Source: Nioella ostreopsis (GTDB taxonomy: Bacteria; Pseudomonadota; Alphaproteobacteria; Rhodobacterales; Rhodobacteraceae). Taken from it: 50,566 bases of DNA. The translations under genes were made by a program, and so were the position numbers. The stretch covers positions 1 through 50,566 of the forward strand of contig NZ_RCIQ01000025.1 of assembly GCF_004000255.1 (NCBI RefSeq), read 5' to 3'. Numbering within the stretch: position 1 is the first letter of the stretch; every line of letters starts with the position of its first letter. Of this stretch, positions 8,314 through 16,329 are shown one piece after another. Under the pieces are notes generated by a model that was not told the origin of the DNA, searched no databases, and was given only the letters and a program-made list of their open reading frames with translations.

Positions 8314-9477
8314 GTGACACTTTCTATCGGCATATGTGGTGGCGGAATCGGGGGCCTGTGCGCTGCCATCGCGCTTGGCCGCGCAGGGCACGATGTTCAG
8401 GTGTTTGAAAAGGCGCGGTCGATCAACCGGGTCGGCGCAGACATCAACCTGACGCCGAACGCGGTCTTCGCACTGGATCAACTGGGCGTTGGCCCCTACC
8501 TGCGCGACAGCGCTGCTCGCCCCAGTTTTCGCATCAGCCGCGATGGCATTAGCGGCGAGGAAACCTCGCGCCTGCCAATGAGCGCGGCGGCCGAGGAAAA
8601 ATACGGCGCACCGCAGCTGACGATCCACCGGGCCGACCTGCTGGATGCCCTGCGAGCGCAATTGCCCGAAGACAGGTTCCAGCTTGGCCGCGAGGCCGTG
8701 TCCCTGCGCCTCGATGACGAAAAGGCGGAACTGGGATTTGCCGATGGCACCAGCGCGGCTTTCGATCTGGTGATCGGCGCGGACGGCATTCATTCGGTCG
8801 TGCGCACGGCGCTTTGGGGCGAAGATCACCCACGCTACACCGGCATGGTGTCCTATCGCGGGACATTCCCGCGTGACAAGGCCGCCGGGCTTCGCGATGC
8901 GGATGCCTTCACCAAGTGGTGGGGCGAGATGCCGGAAAAGCAGATCGTGACCTTCCCCCTCACCCAGGGTCGGGACATCTTCGTCTTTGCCACCTTGCCA
9001 CAGGAAGAATGGTCCGAAGAAGGCTGGACGTTGCCCGGCGATGTGGAAGAGCTGCGTCGCGCCTATGCCAATTTCCACGAAGACGCCCGCAAACTGCTGG
9101 ATGCGCTGGATGAGGTCACGCGCTCTGCGCTGCATGTGCGCGATCCTATGCCGCAATGGGCCAAGGGGCGCGCGACGCTTCTGGGGGACGCCGCGCATCC
9201 GATGGTGCCCTTCATGGCACAGGGGGCCTGCATGGCCATCGAGGATGCGGTGGTGCTGGCCCGCGCGCTGGACAGTGACCCCGAAGATATCGACGCCGCG
9301 CTCGCGCGGTATGAGACGGAACGCAAGCCCCGCACCGCGCGGGTCCAGGAAAGCTCGCTTGCCAATGACTGGCTCAAGAAAGCCGGCAATGCGGATTGGG
9401 TTTATGGCTACAATGCCTGGACCACGCCGCTCAATGATACCAATCACAACGGGAGTTCCCATGAAACACGTGTTTAG
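8314..9477 (+). CDS. FAD-dependent aromatic-ring monooxygenase (salicylate hydroxylase-like)
   Basis: The 387-residue protein is a single-component flavoprotein hydroxylase: GGGIGG dinucleotide-binding loop near residues 9-14, the DG motif in VIGADGIHSVVR and the GD motif in LLGDAAHPMVPFMAQG. Length and motifs match salicylate 1-hydroxylase and 6-hydroxynicotinate 3-monooxygenase relatives, which hydroxylate (often decarboxylating) an aromatic acid using NAD(P)H and O2. The start is GTG, supported by AAAGGGG upstream; no nearby ATG fits better. It opens the second run under the putative operator at 8264-8288. Its last 17 bases overlap the start of the TRAP binding protein gene. A product with adjacent hydroxyls would suit the extradiol dioxygenase of the first run. 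Confidence 0.87.
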   Translation: MTLSIGICGGGIGGLCAAIALGRAGHDVQVFEKARSINRVGADINLTPNAVFALDQLGVGPYLRDSAARPSFRISRDGISGEETSRLPMSAAAEEKYGAPQLTIHRADLLDALRAQLPEDRFQLGREAVSLRLDDEKAELGFADGTSAAFDLVIGADGIHSVVRTALWGEDHPRYTGMVSYRGTFPRDKAAGLRDADAFTKWWGEMPEKQIVTFPLTQGRDIFVFATLPQEEWSEEGWTLPGDVEELRRAYANFHEDARKLLDALDEVTRSALHVRDPMPQWAKGRATLLGDAAHPMVPFMAQGACMAIEDAVVLARALDSDPEDIDAALARYETERKPRTARVQESSLANDWLKKAGNADWVYGYNAWTTPLNDTNHNGSSHETRV

Positions 9478-10438
9478 CACCGCTTTGGTTGCGGCGAGTC
9501 TAGCCGTTGCCGCTCCGGCTTTTGCCGATCCGGTCCAGATCAATGCCGTGACGTTTGCGCCCCGGCAGGCAAGCATCACCCAACCCTTCGCCCAGTTCGT
9601 TGAAGAGGTGAACGAGATGTTCGCGGGCGAGATCGAGATCACCTGGCGGGGTGGCCCCGAGGTCATGCCGCCGTTCGGGCAGCCCGAAGGCGTGCGCAAC
9701 GGGGCCATGGGGATGACCTATACCAGCCCCAGCTATTATCAGGGCCTTGTGCCGACGTCTGGGACCATGAACCTGTCGTTCATGAACTACGAAGAAATCG
9801 CGGCCACCGACTACCACGAGCGGATGACCGAGCTTCACGCCGAACAGGATCTTGCCTTCGTTGGCGAAATCCCCGCCACGCAGTTGAATTTTCAGATATA
9901 CATGAGCGGAGAAATCACCAGCCTCGCCGATCTTGAGGGCCAGCGCATCCGCGTCTTTCCAGCACTTCTGCCGCTGGTCGAGGCTCTGGGCGCGGAGCCG
10001 ATCGTGTTGCCGATGCCCGAAATCTACACGGCAATGGAACGCGGCGCCATCGACGGCTTCATGCAGGGCCCCAACGGCGGGCAGGCAGAGCAATTCGAGG
10101 GCATTGTCAGCACCGTTGTTCAGCCCGGCGTCTACCGCGCGGGCTTTCCGGTCCTGATGAACATGGATCTGTGGAATGAGATGTCGCCAGATCTGCAAGA
10201 ACGTTTCACCACCTTCCTGCGTGAGGATTTCGCGCCTCGGATGGACTTTATCTGGACGGAAGACATTACCACTGAACGCGCGGCGCAAGAAGCCGCGGGG
10301 TTCGAGTTCTTTGTGCTCGAAGGAGAGGACGCCGCAGCCTATGAGGCATTGGCCATGGATGCGGCCTGGGCCACAGTCGCGGAGACTGCAGGCGAGGAGA
10401 TCGCGGCCGAGCTGCGCGGAATGCTCGACCGTCAGTAG
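9461..10438 (+). CDS. dctP: TRAP transporter substrate-binding protein, DctP type
   Basis: The 325-residue protein starts MKHVFSTALVAASLAVAAPA and is cleaved probably after AFA-DP, giving a periplasmic protein. It has the DctP family pattern, including LADLEGQRIRVF and the region around MPEIYTAMERGAIDGFMQG. It captures a carboxylate-bearing solute for the QM permease encoded next. The ATG at 9461 lies inside the end of the monooxygenase gene; the signal peptide fixes this start. The co-operonic ring hydroxylases suggest an aromatic or other organic acid ligand. A strong hairpin follows the gene. Confidence 0.9.
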   Translation: MKHVFSTALVAASLAVAAPAFADPVQINAVTFAPRQASITQPFAQFVEEVNEMFAGEIEITWRGGPEVMPPFGQPEGVRNGAMGMTYTSPSYYQGLVPTSGTMNLSFMNYEEIAATDYHERMTELHAEQDLAFVGEIPATQLNFQIYMSGEITSLADLEGQRIRVFPALLPLVEALGAEPIVLPMPEIYTAMERGAIDGFMQGPNGGQAEQFEGIVSTVVQPGVYRAGFPVLMNMDLWNEMSPDLQERFTTFLREDFAPRMDFIWTEDITTERAAQEAAGFEFFVLEGEDAAAYEALAMDAAWATVAETAGEEIAAELRGMLDRQ

Positions 10439-10453
10439 CGAAACCCACCTAAC

Positions 10454-10482
10454 GGCGAAGGCGGGGATACCCCGGCTTCGCC
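10454..10482 (+). terminator. Stem-loop between dctP and dctQ (attenuator or mRNA stabiliser)
   Basis: GGCGAAG and CGGGG on the left pair with CCCCG and CTTCGCC on the right, with an ATA loop and a single G-G mismatch. There is no T-run, so it is not a full intrinsic terminator. Such a hairpin after the binding-protein gene usually protects its mRNA and raises the binding protein over the permease. Confidence 0.65.
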
Positions 10483-10507
10483 CACTCATTCCAGCGGAAG
10501 GCAGCAG

Positions 10508-11008
10508 ATGGACCAGGCTCTAACCCGGCTAAGACGTGTGTTCAGCGCCCTGAACCTGATTTGCGCCGTGATCGGAGCATGTCTGCTGTTCATGATAGCC
10601 TCAATCATCTGCTTCGAGGTCACCATGCGCGGGCTTGGTGCCGGGTCGCAGCTCTGGGTGATCGAGGCCAGTGAATACTCGCTGCTGTTCATCACCTTTC
10701 TCGGCGCTCCCTATCTTTTGCAAAGGAACCTGCATGTGGTCATGGATCTGGTCTATGCCAGCCTGGCCGGGCGGCCGCGCGTGGCGCTGCAGCTGGTCAA
10801 CGCGACCATCGGCTTCGTACTTTGCGCGGTTCTGGCCGTGGTCGGCGTCAGCGTCTTGATCGAACAGTTCGAACTGGGTGTCCGGCAGGTGACCGTGATG
10901 CGGCCGCAAAGCTGGTGGATCACCGCCGCTCTCCCGATCGGAATGGGCCTGATGGCCGTGCAGTTTTTCGATCAGATCATCCGCACCCTTCGTGGGGAGC
11001 CTGTCTGA
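10508..11008 (+). CDS. dctQ: TRAP transporter small permease, DctQ type
   Basis: The 166-residue protein has four predicted membrane segments (about 18-40, 53-72, 94-116 and 136-154) and the family core seen in FITFLGAPYLLQRNLHVVMDLVY. It is the small integral membrane subunit that joins DctM to form the sodium-driven TRAP permease. The ATG follows GGAAGGCAGCAG. It lies 69 bases after dctP, separated by the stem-loop, and four bases before dctM. Confidence 0.88.
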   Translation: MDQALTRLRRVFSALNLICAVIGACLLFMIASIICFEVTMRGLGAGSQLWVIEASEYSLLFITFLGAPYLLQRNLHVVMDLVYASLAGRPRVALQLVNATIGFVLCAVLAVVGVSVLIEQFELGVRQVTVMRPQSWWITAALPIGMGLMAVQFFDQIIRTLRGEPV

Positions 11009-11011
11009 GCG

Positions 11012-12328
11012 ATGGAATGGTATGTCACGCTCAGCATTATCCTGATCCCGCTTTTCATCCTGATGTTGATGGGGTTGCCGGTCGCCTTTTCCTTTCTCGC
11101 CGTAAATCTGGTAGGGTCCTACATCCTGATGGGTGGATTTTCGGGGATCGAGCAACTGGTTCTCAACACCGTCGGGTCCGTGACCAGTTTCACCCTGATC
11201 CCGATTGCCCTGTTCATGATCATGGGCGAGGCGATGTTCCGGTCCGGCATTGCGATCGAACTGATGGACACGCTGGACAAATGGTTCGGCAAGGTGCGCG
11301 GCCGCCTCGCGCTGATGGCCGTTGGCGGCGGCGTCCTGTTTTCGACCCTGACGGGCAATTCCATGGGCTCCATTGCATTGTTGGGGTCTTCGCTGACGCC
11401 CGAGATGGAAAAGCGCGGCTATGCCAAGTCCATGTCGCTCGGTCCCATCCTCGGGTCCTCCGGCCTTGCGATCATGATCCCGCCCTCTTCGCTGGCGGTG
11501 GTTTTGGGCGTGATCGGCGATATCTCCATCGGTCGCATCCTCATCGGCATCATCGTGCCGGGATTCGTGATGGCGCTGCTCTATGTCCTCTACATTCTGG
11601 GCCGCTGTCACCTGCAGCCGCATCTGGCCCCCACCTTCGATGTCCCGAAAGTCAGCCTGGGCGAGAAACTGCTGGCAACGGGCATCAACATCGTGCCGCT
11701 GTCGCTGATCGTCTTTTCGGTCGTCGGCGTCATCTTCCTGGGCATCGCCACGCCCAGTGAAGCCGCCGCGACAGGTGCTTTCGCGACGCTGCTGCTTGCT
11801 GCGCTGCGCCGCCGACTGACACCGAAAGTGTTCGGAGAGACGATTTTTTCCAGCGCCAACATCTCTGTCATGGTGCTGCTGATCGTATCGGGCGCGGTCA
11901 CCTTCTCGCAGTTGATGGCCTTCACCGGGGCCACCTACGGAATGGTCGATGCGGTTCTGAGCCTCGACATTTCGGATCACGCGATTGTCTTCATGATGAT
12001 CATGCTGGTGGTGTTCATGGGGATGTTCATGGGACCGCTGCCAATCATGCTGATCACGCTGCCGATCTTCGTGCCCGTCGTGCAGCAGTTCCAGATGGAC
12101 CTGATCTGGTTTGCCGCCCTGTTCCTTGTCGCGATCGAAACCGGGGCGACCTCGCCACCATTCGGGGCGGCGCTGTTCGTGATGAAGGCGGTGGCCCCCA
12201 AGGGGACGACCATGGGCGACATCTACCGCGCGGCGGTGCCCTTCATCCTGCTGGACCTGCTGGCGATCCTGCTGATCTTCTTCATTCCGGAGTTGGTAAC
12301 CTACCCGGTCGACCTGATGTTCCGATGA
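11012..12328 (+). CDS. dctM: TRAP transporter large permease, DctM type
   Basis: The 438-residue, very hydrophobic protein is the main transport subunit. Typical DctM features are MGLPVAFSF near the N-terminus, the segment around GNSMGSIALLGSSLTPEM, and PPSSLAVVLGVIGDISIGRILIG in the first half, with a second set of helices ending in TGATSPPFGAALFVMKA. About twelve membrane segments are expected. It works with the preceding P and Q proteins in sodium-coupled uptake. The stop overlaps the start of the sulfatase gene by four bases (ATGA). Confidence 0.92.
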   Translation: MEWYVTLSIILIPLFILMLMGLPVAFSFLAVNLVGSYILMGGFSGIEQLVLNTVGSVTSFTLIPIALFMIMGEAMFRSGIAIELMDTLDKWFGKVRGRLALMAVGGGVLFSTLTGNSMGSIALLGSSLTPEMEKRGYAKSMSLGPILGSSGLAIMIPPSSLAVVLGVIGDISIGRILIGIIVPGFVMALLYVLYILGRCHLQPHLAPTFDVPKVSLGEKLLATGINIVPLSLIVFSVVGVIFLGIATPSEAAATGAFATLLLAALRRRLTPKVFGETIFSSANISVMVLLIVSGAVTFSQLMAFTGATYGMVDAVLSLDISDHAIVFMMIMLVVFMGMFMGPLPIMLITLPIFVPVVQQFQMDLIWFAALFLVAIETGATSPPFGAALFVMKAVAPKGTTMGDIYRAAVPFILLDLLAILLIFFIPELVTYPVDLMFR

Positions 12329-13887
12329 GCCGCCCGAACGTCCTTGTCATCATGACCGATCAACAGCGTGCCGATCACCTCGGCTGCTACGGCAACAGGA
12401 TCGTGCGGACACCCAATATCGACGCGCTGGCCGCGCGGGGGACTCGGTTTGACCGGTTCTATGTCGCCAACCCGATCTGCCAGCCAAACCGCGCCGCCCT
12501 CGCCACGGGGCAACTGACCTCTGTCAACGGCTGCCGTCAGAACGGCATTCCCCTCGGACTGGACTGCACCACCTACGCAGACGTGCTGCGCGCGGCAGGC
12601 TATCGAACGGGGCTGGTTGGCAAGGCGCATTTCCAGAACGTATCCCCGGTGCCCGCGCGCAGACCCACAGCCGCAGGAAACGGCGCAGCACCGCCCGCCC
12701 CCTTCGATCTGGCACGCAGAAGCCAACGCCGCGGGCCCGACTACGAGCACGAGATTCGCACAGGCTGGATCGACAACCCGGACCGAGAGGTGCCAACCCC
12801 CTATTACGGCTTCGACCATTTGCGACTGTGTATCGGCCATGGCGACCAGGTGGAGGGGCATTACACCGGCTGGCTGCGCGACCGGCTGAACGGCGCGCCC
12901 GATCCGCGCGGGCGCAAGGCGGCGCTTGGCACGGACGCCAATGATAAGCCGCAGGTATGGCGCACGGCGGTGCCGGAAACACTCTATCCCACGGCTTTTG
13001 TGGGCGAAGAGGCCTGCACCTTCCTGCAAGATCAAAGCGATGATCCCTTCCTTCTGGTGGCGTCCTTCCCCGACCCGCATCACCCGTTCACGCCACCGGG
13101 CCGCTATTTCGACATGTATGACCCGGCCGATATCCCCCTGCCCGAAAGCTTCGGCCATCGGACCGCCGCCCGCACCGACCTGCCAGACCATATCCAGCGG
13201 GTCTACGAGATCGGGGCCGAAAAGCCCGATGCCTATTGGCCGTTCCACAGCGACGCCGAGGCCACACGCCAAATGATCGCGCTCAACTATGGTGCGATTA
13301 CCATGATCGACGACTGGGTCGGCCGGATTCTGGACACGCTGGCACGAAGCGGCAAGGCGGCAAACACCATTGTCATCTTCATGTCCGATCACGGCGATTA
13401 CATGGGGGACCATGGCACGGTGCTCAAACACGGGCTGCACAGTCACGGGCTGATCCGCGTGCCGCTGATCTGGGCCGATCCACGACGCGAGGCGGGGGTG
13501 TCAACGGTGCAGGGCAGTGCCATCGACTTCGCACCCACCCTTCTGCAAAGCGCCGGACTGAACTGTCCCGTTGGCATGCAGGGGCGTGACCTTCTGGCAG
13601 CAGATGCGGAAGACCTGCCTGTGCTGATCGAGGATTCCGGCCTTGCCTTCGCCAGTGGCGACGGGCGCACCGCAAGCCGGACGCTGGTTCATGACGGCTG
13701 GCGGATGAGCGTGTTCGAAGGCTCGGAGCTAGGCGAATTGTTTGATCTGGAAGCGGATCCGCACGAGCTGTCAAACCTCTGGTTCGATCCGGGCTCTGCC
13801 GACCGGCGGGCGGCCATGATGCAGCAGCTTGCCCTGCGCATGATCGCGCTCCGCGACACGTCCCTTCTACCCACACATCAGGCCTAG
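12325..13887 (+). CDS. Sulfatase-family hydrolase (arylsulfatase/choline-sulfatase-like), cytoplasmic
   Basis: The 520-residue protein belongs to the alkaline phosphatase/sulfatase superfamily. MTDQQRADHLG at 10-20 supplies an N-terminal metal ligand. Cys52 in ICQPNRAALATG fits the C-x-P-x-R signature for conversion to formylglycine. IFMSDHGDYMGDHG near residue 352 supplies further metal ligands. There is no signal peptide, so it acts in the cytoplasm on an imported compound. It could cleave a sulfate ester or, as in phosphonate monoester hydrolases of the same fold, a phosphate or phosphonate ester. Four-base overlap with dctM ties its translation to the transporter and suggests its substrate is what the transporter brings in. 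A formylglycine-generating enzyme is not in the window. Confidence 0.85.
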   Translation: MSRPNVLVIMTDQQRADHLGCYGNRIVRTPNIDALAARGTRFDRFYVANPICQPNRAALATGQLTSVNGCRQNGIPLGLDCTTYADVLRAAGYRTGLVGKAHFQNVSPVPARRPTAAGNGAAPPAPFDLARRSQRRGPDYEHEIRTGWIDNPDREVPTPYYGFDHLRLCIGHGDQVEGHYTGWLRDRLNGAPDPRGRKAALGTDANDKPQVWRTAVPETLYPTAFVGEEACTFLQDQSDDPFLLVASFPDPHHPFTPPGRYFDMYDPADIPLPESFGHRTAARTDLPDHIQRVYEIGAEKPDAYWPFHSDAEATRQMIALNYGAITMIDDWVGRILDTLARSGKAANTIVIFMSDHGDYMGDHGTVLKHGLHSHGLIRVPLIWADPRREAGVSTVQGSAIDFAPTLLQSAGLNCPVGMQGRDLLAADAEDLPVLIEDSGLAFASGDGRTASRTLVHDGWRMSVFEGSELGELFDLEADPHELSNLWFDPGSADRRAAMMQQLALRMIALRDTSLLPTHQA

Positions 13888-13891
13888 ACCC

Positions 13892-15073
13892 ATGCAGAAC
13901 ACGCCCCTCGATATCCTGATCGTCGGCGGAGGTATCGCCGGTTGCTGCGCGGCCATTGCGTTGACGCAAGAAGGTCACCGGGTTCGAATCGTTGAAAAAC
14001 AGGATGCCTGGCGGTTCCAGAGCTCGGGCATCTTCGTCTATGCCAACGGCCTTGTCAGCCTGCGCAGGCTTGGCCTTCTTGAGGATATTCTTGCGGCGGG
14101 CTTTGCTGTGCCCGAGGGGCGCAACGCCTATTTCGACCATCTCGGTCAGCCGATCATGGACACGTTCTACCCTGCTGCGGACGGGGGCCAGATCCCTGCG
14201 ATCCTCGGGATCAAGCGGGCCGAGATGCACCGTGTCATGGCGGCACGGGTGGACGCCCTTGGTGTGCCAATACACTTGGGCACCACGGTGACAGCGCTGG
14301 ACGAGGGGGTCGAGGGCATCACGGCCACGCTGTCGGATGGCAGCGCGGAACGCTTCGATCTCGTGATCGGTGCCGACGGGGTGCGTTCGTCGGTACGGGC
14401 GATGGTTGGTACCGACATTGCCCCGCGATATACCGGGGTCGGTGTCTGGCGGTCCGTGCATCGCAGACCGGCGGGGCTGACTGACAAGATCATGATGATG
14501 GGCCCCGCCAAGCGCTTCGGCATCATGCCGATCAGCGATGACCTGCTTTATACGTTCGGAACCGTGGCCGAACCGGAAGACAGCCACTACGCGCCTGCCG
14601 ATTGGCCCCAACTGATGGCCGAACGCTTCGCCGAGTTCTGCGACCCCGCAGCGCCCTTCCTCGCGGAATTGGACGCGCAATCCGAGCTTCTCTTCACCAA
14701 GATCGAGGAAATCGTCCTGCCCTTGCCATGGCACAAGGGGCGGGTTCAACTGATAGGCGATGCGGCCCACGCCTCGACCCCGTTCATGGGGCAAGGGGGC
14801 GCGATGGCCATGCAGGATGCCGTGGTTCTGGCCGATGCACTCGCCGCCCATGACACGCTTGAAACGGCACTTACGGCGTTCGGACAGGCGCGGTTTCCGG
14901 TCTGCGTCTTCGTGCAGGATGTCTCTCGCGCCGTGGGAGAGGCGGGCGCACAAGAAACCGCAGGCGGTGCCGCGGAACGCCATGCGGAGATGCGTGCGAC
15001 GGCGCAAGGGAAAGTGGACGGGTTCTATCGCAAGCTTGATGACTTGACCGAGGCGGGCCGTTTTCGACGCTGA
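13892..15073 (+). CDS. Second FAD-dependent monooxygenase of the cluster
   Basis: The 393-residue protein has the same flavoprotein hydroxylase plan as the gene at 8314: GGGIAG near residue 12, VIGADGVRSSVR in the middle and LIGDAAHASTPFMGQGG for FAD binding. The two are clearly different proteins. The residues between, including ILGIKRAEMHRVM, are typical of the group. It probably hydroxylates a second pathway intermediate, or the same compound at another position. It begins four bases after the sulfatase stop and ends six bases before the convergent pentapeptide-like gene, leaving no room for a separate terminator. Confidence 0.86.
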   Translation: MQNTPLDILIVGGGIAGCCAAIALTQEGHRVRIVEKQDAWRFQSSGIFVYANGLVSLRRLGLLEDILAAGFAVPEGRNAYFDHLGQPIMDTFYPAADGGQIPAILGIKRAEMHRVMAARVDALGVPIHLGTTVTALDEGVEGITATLSDGSAERFDLVIGADGVRSSVRAMVGTDIAPRYTGVGVWRSVHRRPAGLTDKIMMMGPAKRFGIMPISDDLLYTFGTVAEPEDSHYAPADWPQLMAERFAEFCDPAAPFLAELDAQSELLFTKIEEIVLPLPWHKGRVQLIGDAAHASTPFMGQGGAMAMQDAVVLADALAAHDTLETALTAFGQARFPVCVFVQDVSRAVGEAGAQETAGGAAERHAEMRATAQGKVDGFYRKLDDLTEAGRFRR

Positions 15074-15079
15074 GACCGC

Positions 15080-15604
15080 CTAGCCCGGCAAGCGCAACCG
15101 CCCCGAAATCTCTGCCTCCAGGTGGTTCAGGGCGCCAACCTCTGCCCCGGCGGTCCAGAACCCCCCGAGTATCTCGGTTCCTTGCATATCGACCCGCCCG
15201 CCGATCTTTGCGCCCTCAAGCGTCACATTGGCCATCATCAGCGAGTCCCGCATCGACAGGGTGCCAAGTCGGGCACCGGCAAGGGACAGCACACCCTGCA
15301 CCACGGTTGCATCAAGGATCACATCGCTCGCGGTCAGCCCGTCGGCACGCAGGTCGGTGCGAAAACTCGCGCCGCTGAAATCGCATTGGCCCCGCACCGT
15401 CGCCTGCCGCAGCCATGACAGGCCGTGAAACCGCGCACCCCGCGCGCTGAGACCGCCATTCAGCACGGCACCCGACAGGTCAAAGCCCCGCAGGTCAAGA
15501 CCGTCAAGCACCAAAGGCGTGTCCAGAACGATCCCGCAGGCATCGACATGTTCTCCATGCCGCCATGGTTTTCTGAGCTCGGTCAGAAGGTCCGCCCCGG
15601 TCAT
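15080..15604 (-). CDS. Pentapeptide-repeat-like protein in the Rieske operon
   Basis: The 174-residue protein consists largely of five-residue steps of the A(D/N)LxG kind: DLRGFDLSGAVLNGG, ARFHGLSWL, CDFSGASF and similar. It should fold as a right-handed beta helix. There is no signal peptide or membrane segment. The start overlaps the stop of the upstream SDR gene by four bases, so it is the last gene of the oxygenase operon. Pentapeptide proteins have no single function and some mimic DNA. A role in aromatic degradation is not documented to my knowledge, so its place here is unexplained. Confidence 0.7.
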   Translation of the reverse strand: MTGADLLTELRKPWRHGEHVDACGIVLDTPLVLDGLDLRGFDLSGAVLNGGLSARGARFHGLSWLRQATVRGQCDFSGASFRTDLRADGLTASDVILDATVVQGVLSLAGARLGTLSMRDSLMMANVTLEGAKIGGRVDMQGTEILGGFWTAGAEVGALNHLEAEISGRLRLPG

Positions 15605-16329
15605 GTGAACACGAAGCCCCGGTTGACCGGCAGCACCTGCCCGGTCAGCGTCAAGGCCGCTTCGCTGAGCAGAAAGGCCACGATTCCCGCCACATCCTCG
15701 GGCGGCTGCGGTCCGGGCACGGCGCGGCCCGTGCCATATTGATCATGGCGTGCCTTGGGAACGTATTCGGTGCTTTCGGTGGTCAGGATGCCCGGCGCAA
15801 TGGCGGTCACGCCGATCCCGTCTGCCCCCAGTTCCCGCGCCAGTGCACGCGTCATCGAGATCACCGCACCCTTTGAGGCCACGTAGCTCATCAGGTTGGG
15901 TGCGCCCCACAGCGCGGTATCAGAGGCCACGTTGACGATCCGCCCGGACCCCGAGGCGCGCAAGGCAGGGGCTGCGGCGCGGGTCATCAGCCATGTGCCG
16001 CGCACATTGACCTCCATCACCCGGTCCCAGGTGTCGATATCGACATCCTCGAAGCCGATGCCACCAATGCCGGTGGCAATTGCCCCGTTGTTGAACAACC
16101 CGTGCAGCGGCCCGTCCAGCGCGGAGCCGAGAGCTGCGACGCTGGCCGGATCCCGCAGGTCGAGGGGGTGGAAGGTGGCTGAAAGCTCATCCGCCACGGC
16201 GCGGCCTTCCTCCTCCAGAATATCGGCAAGGATCAACGTCGCGCCCGCCTCTGCCAGATGGCGCGCGATCACCGCACCGAGCCCGCGTGCCGCGCCGGTG
16301 AGCAGAATGCGTCGTCCCGTCAGGCTCAT
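15601..16329 (-). CDS. Short-chain dehydrogenase/reductase with intact active site
   Basis: The 242-residue protein is a classical SDR: TGAARGLG at 11-18, NNGA in place of NNAG at 80-83, Ser136, Tyr149 and Lys153 (YVASK). It uses NAD(P). In Rieske-oxygenase operons such enzymes often oxidise the cis-dihydrodiol to a catechol, which would fit here, although the oxygenase may instead be a demethylase type. It overlaps both neighbours by four bases, so the three genes are translationally coupled. Confidence 0.88.
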   Translation of the reverse strand: MSLTGRRILLTGAARGLGAVIARHLAEAGATLILADILEEEGRAVADELSATFHPLDLRDPASVAALGSALDGPLHGLFNNGAIATGIGGIGFEDVDIDTWDRVMEVNVRGTWLMTRAAAPALRASGSGRIVNVASDTALWGAPNLMSYVASKGAVISMTRALARELGADGIGVTAIAPGILTTESTEYVPKARHDQYGTGRAVPGPQPPEDVAGIVAFLLSEAALTLTGQVLPVNRGFVFT

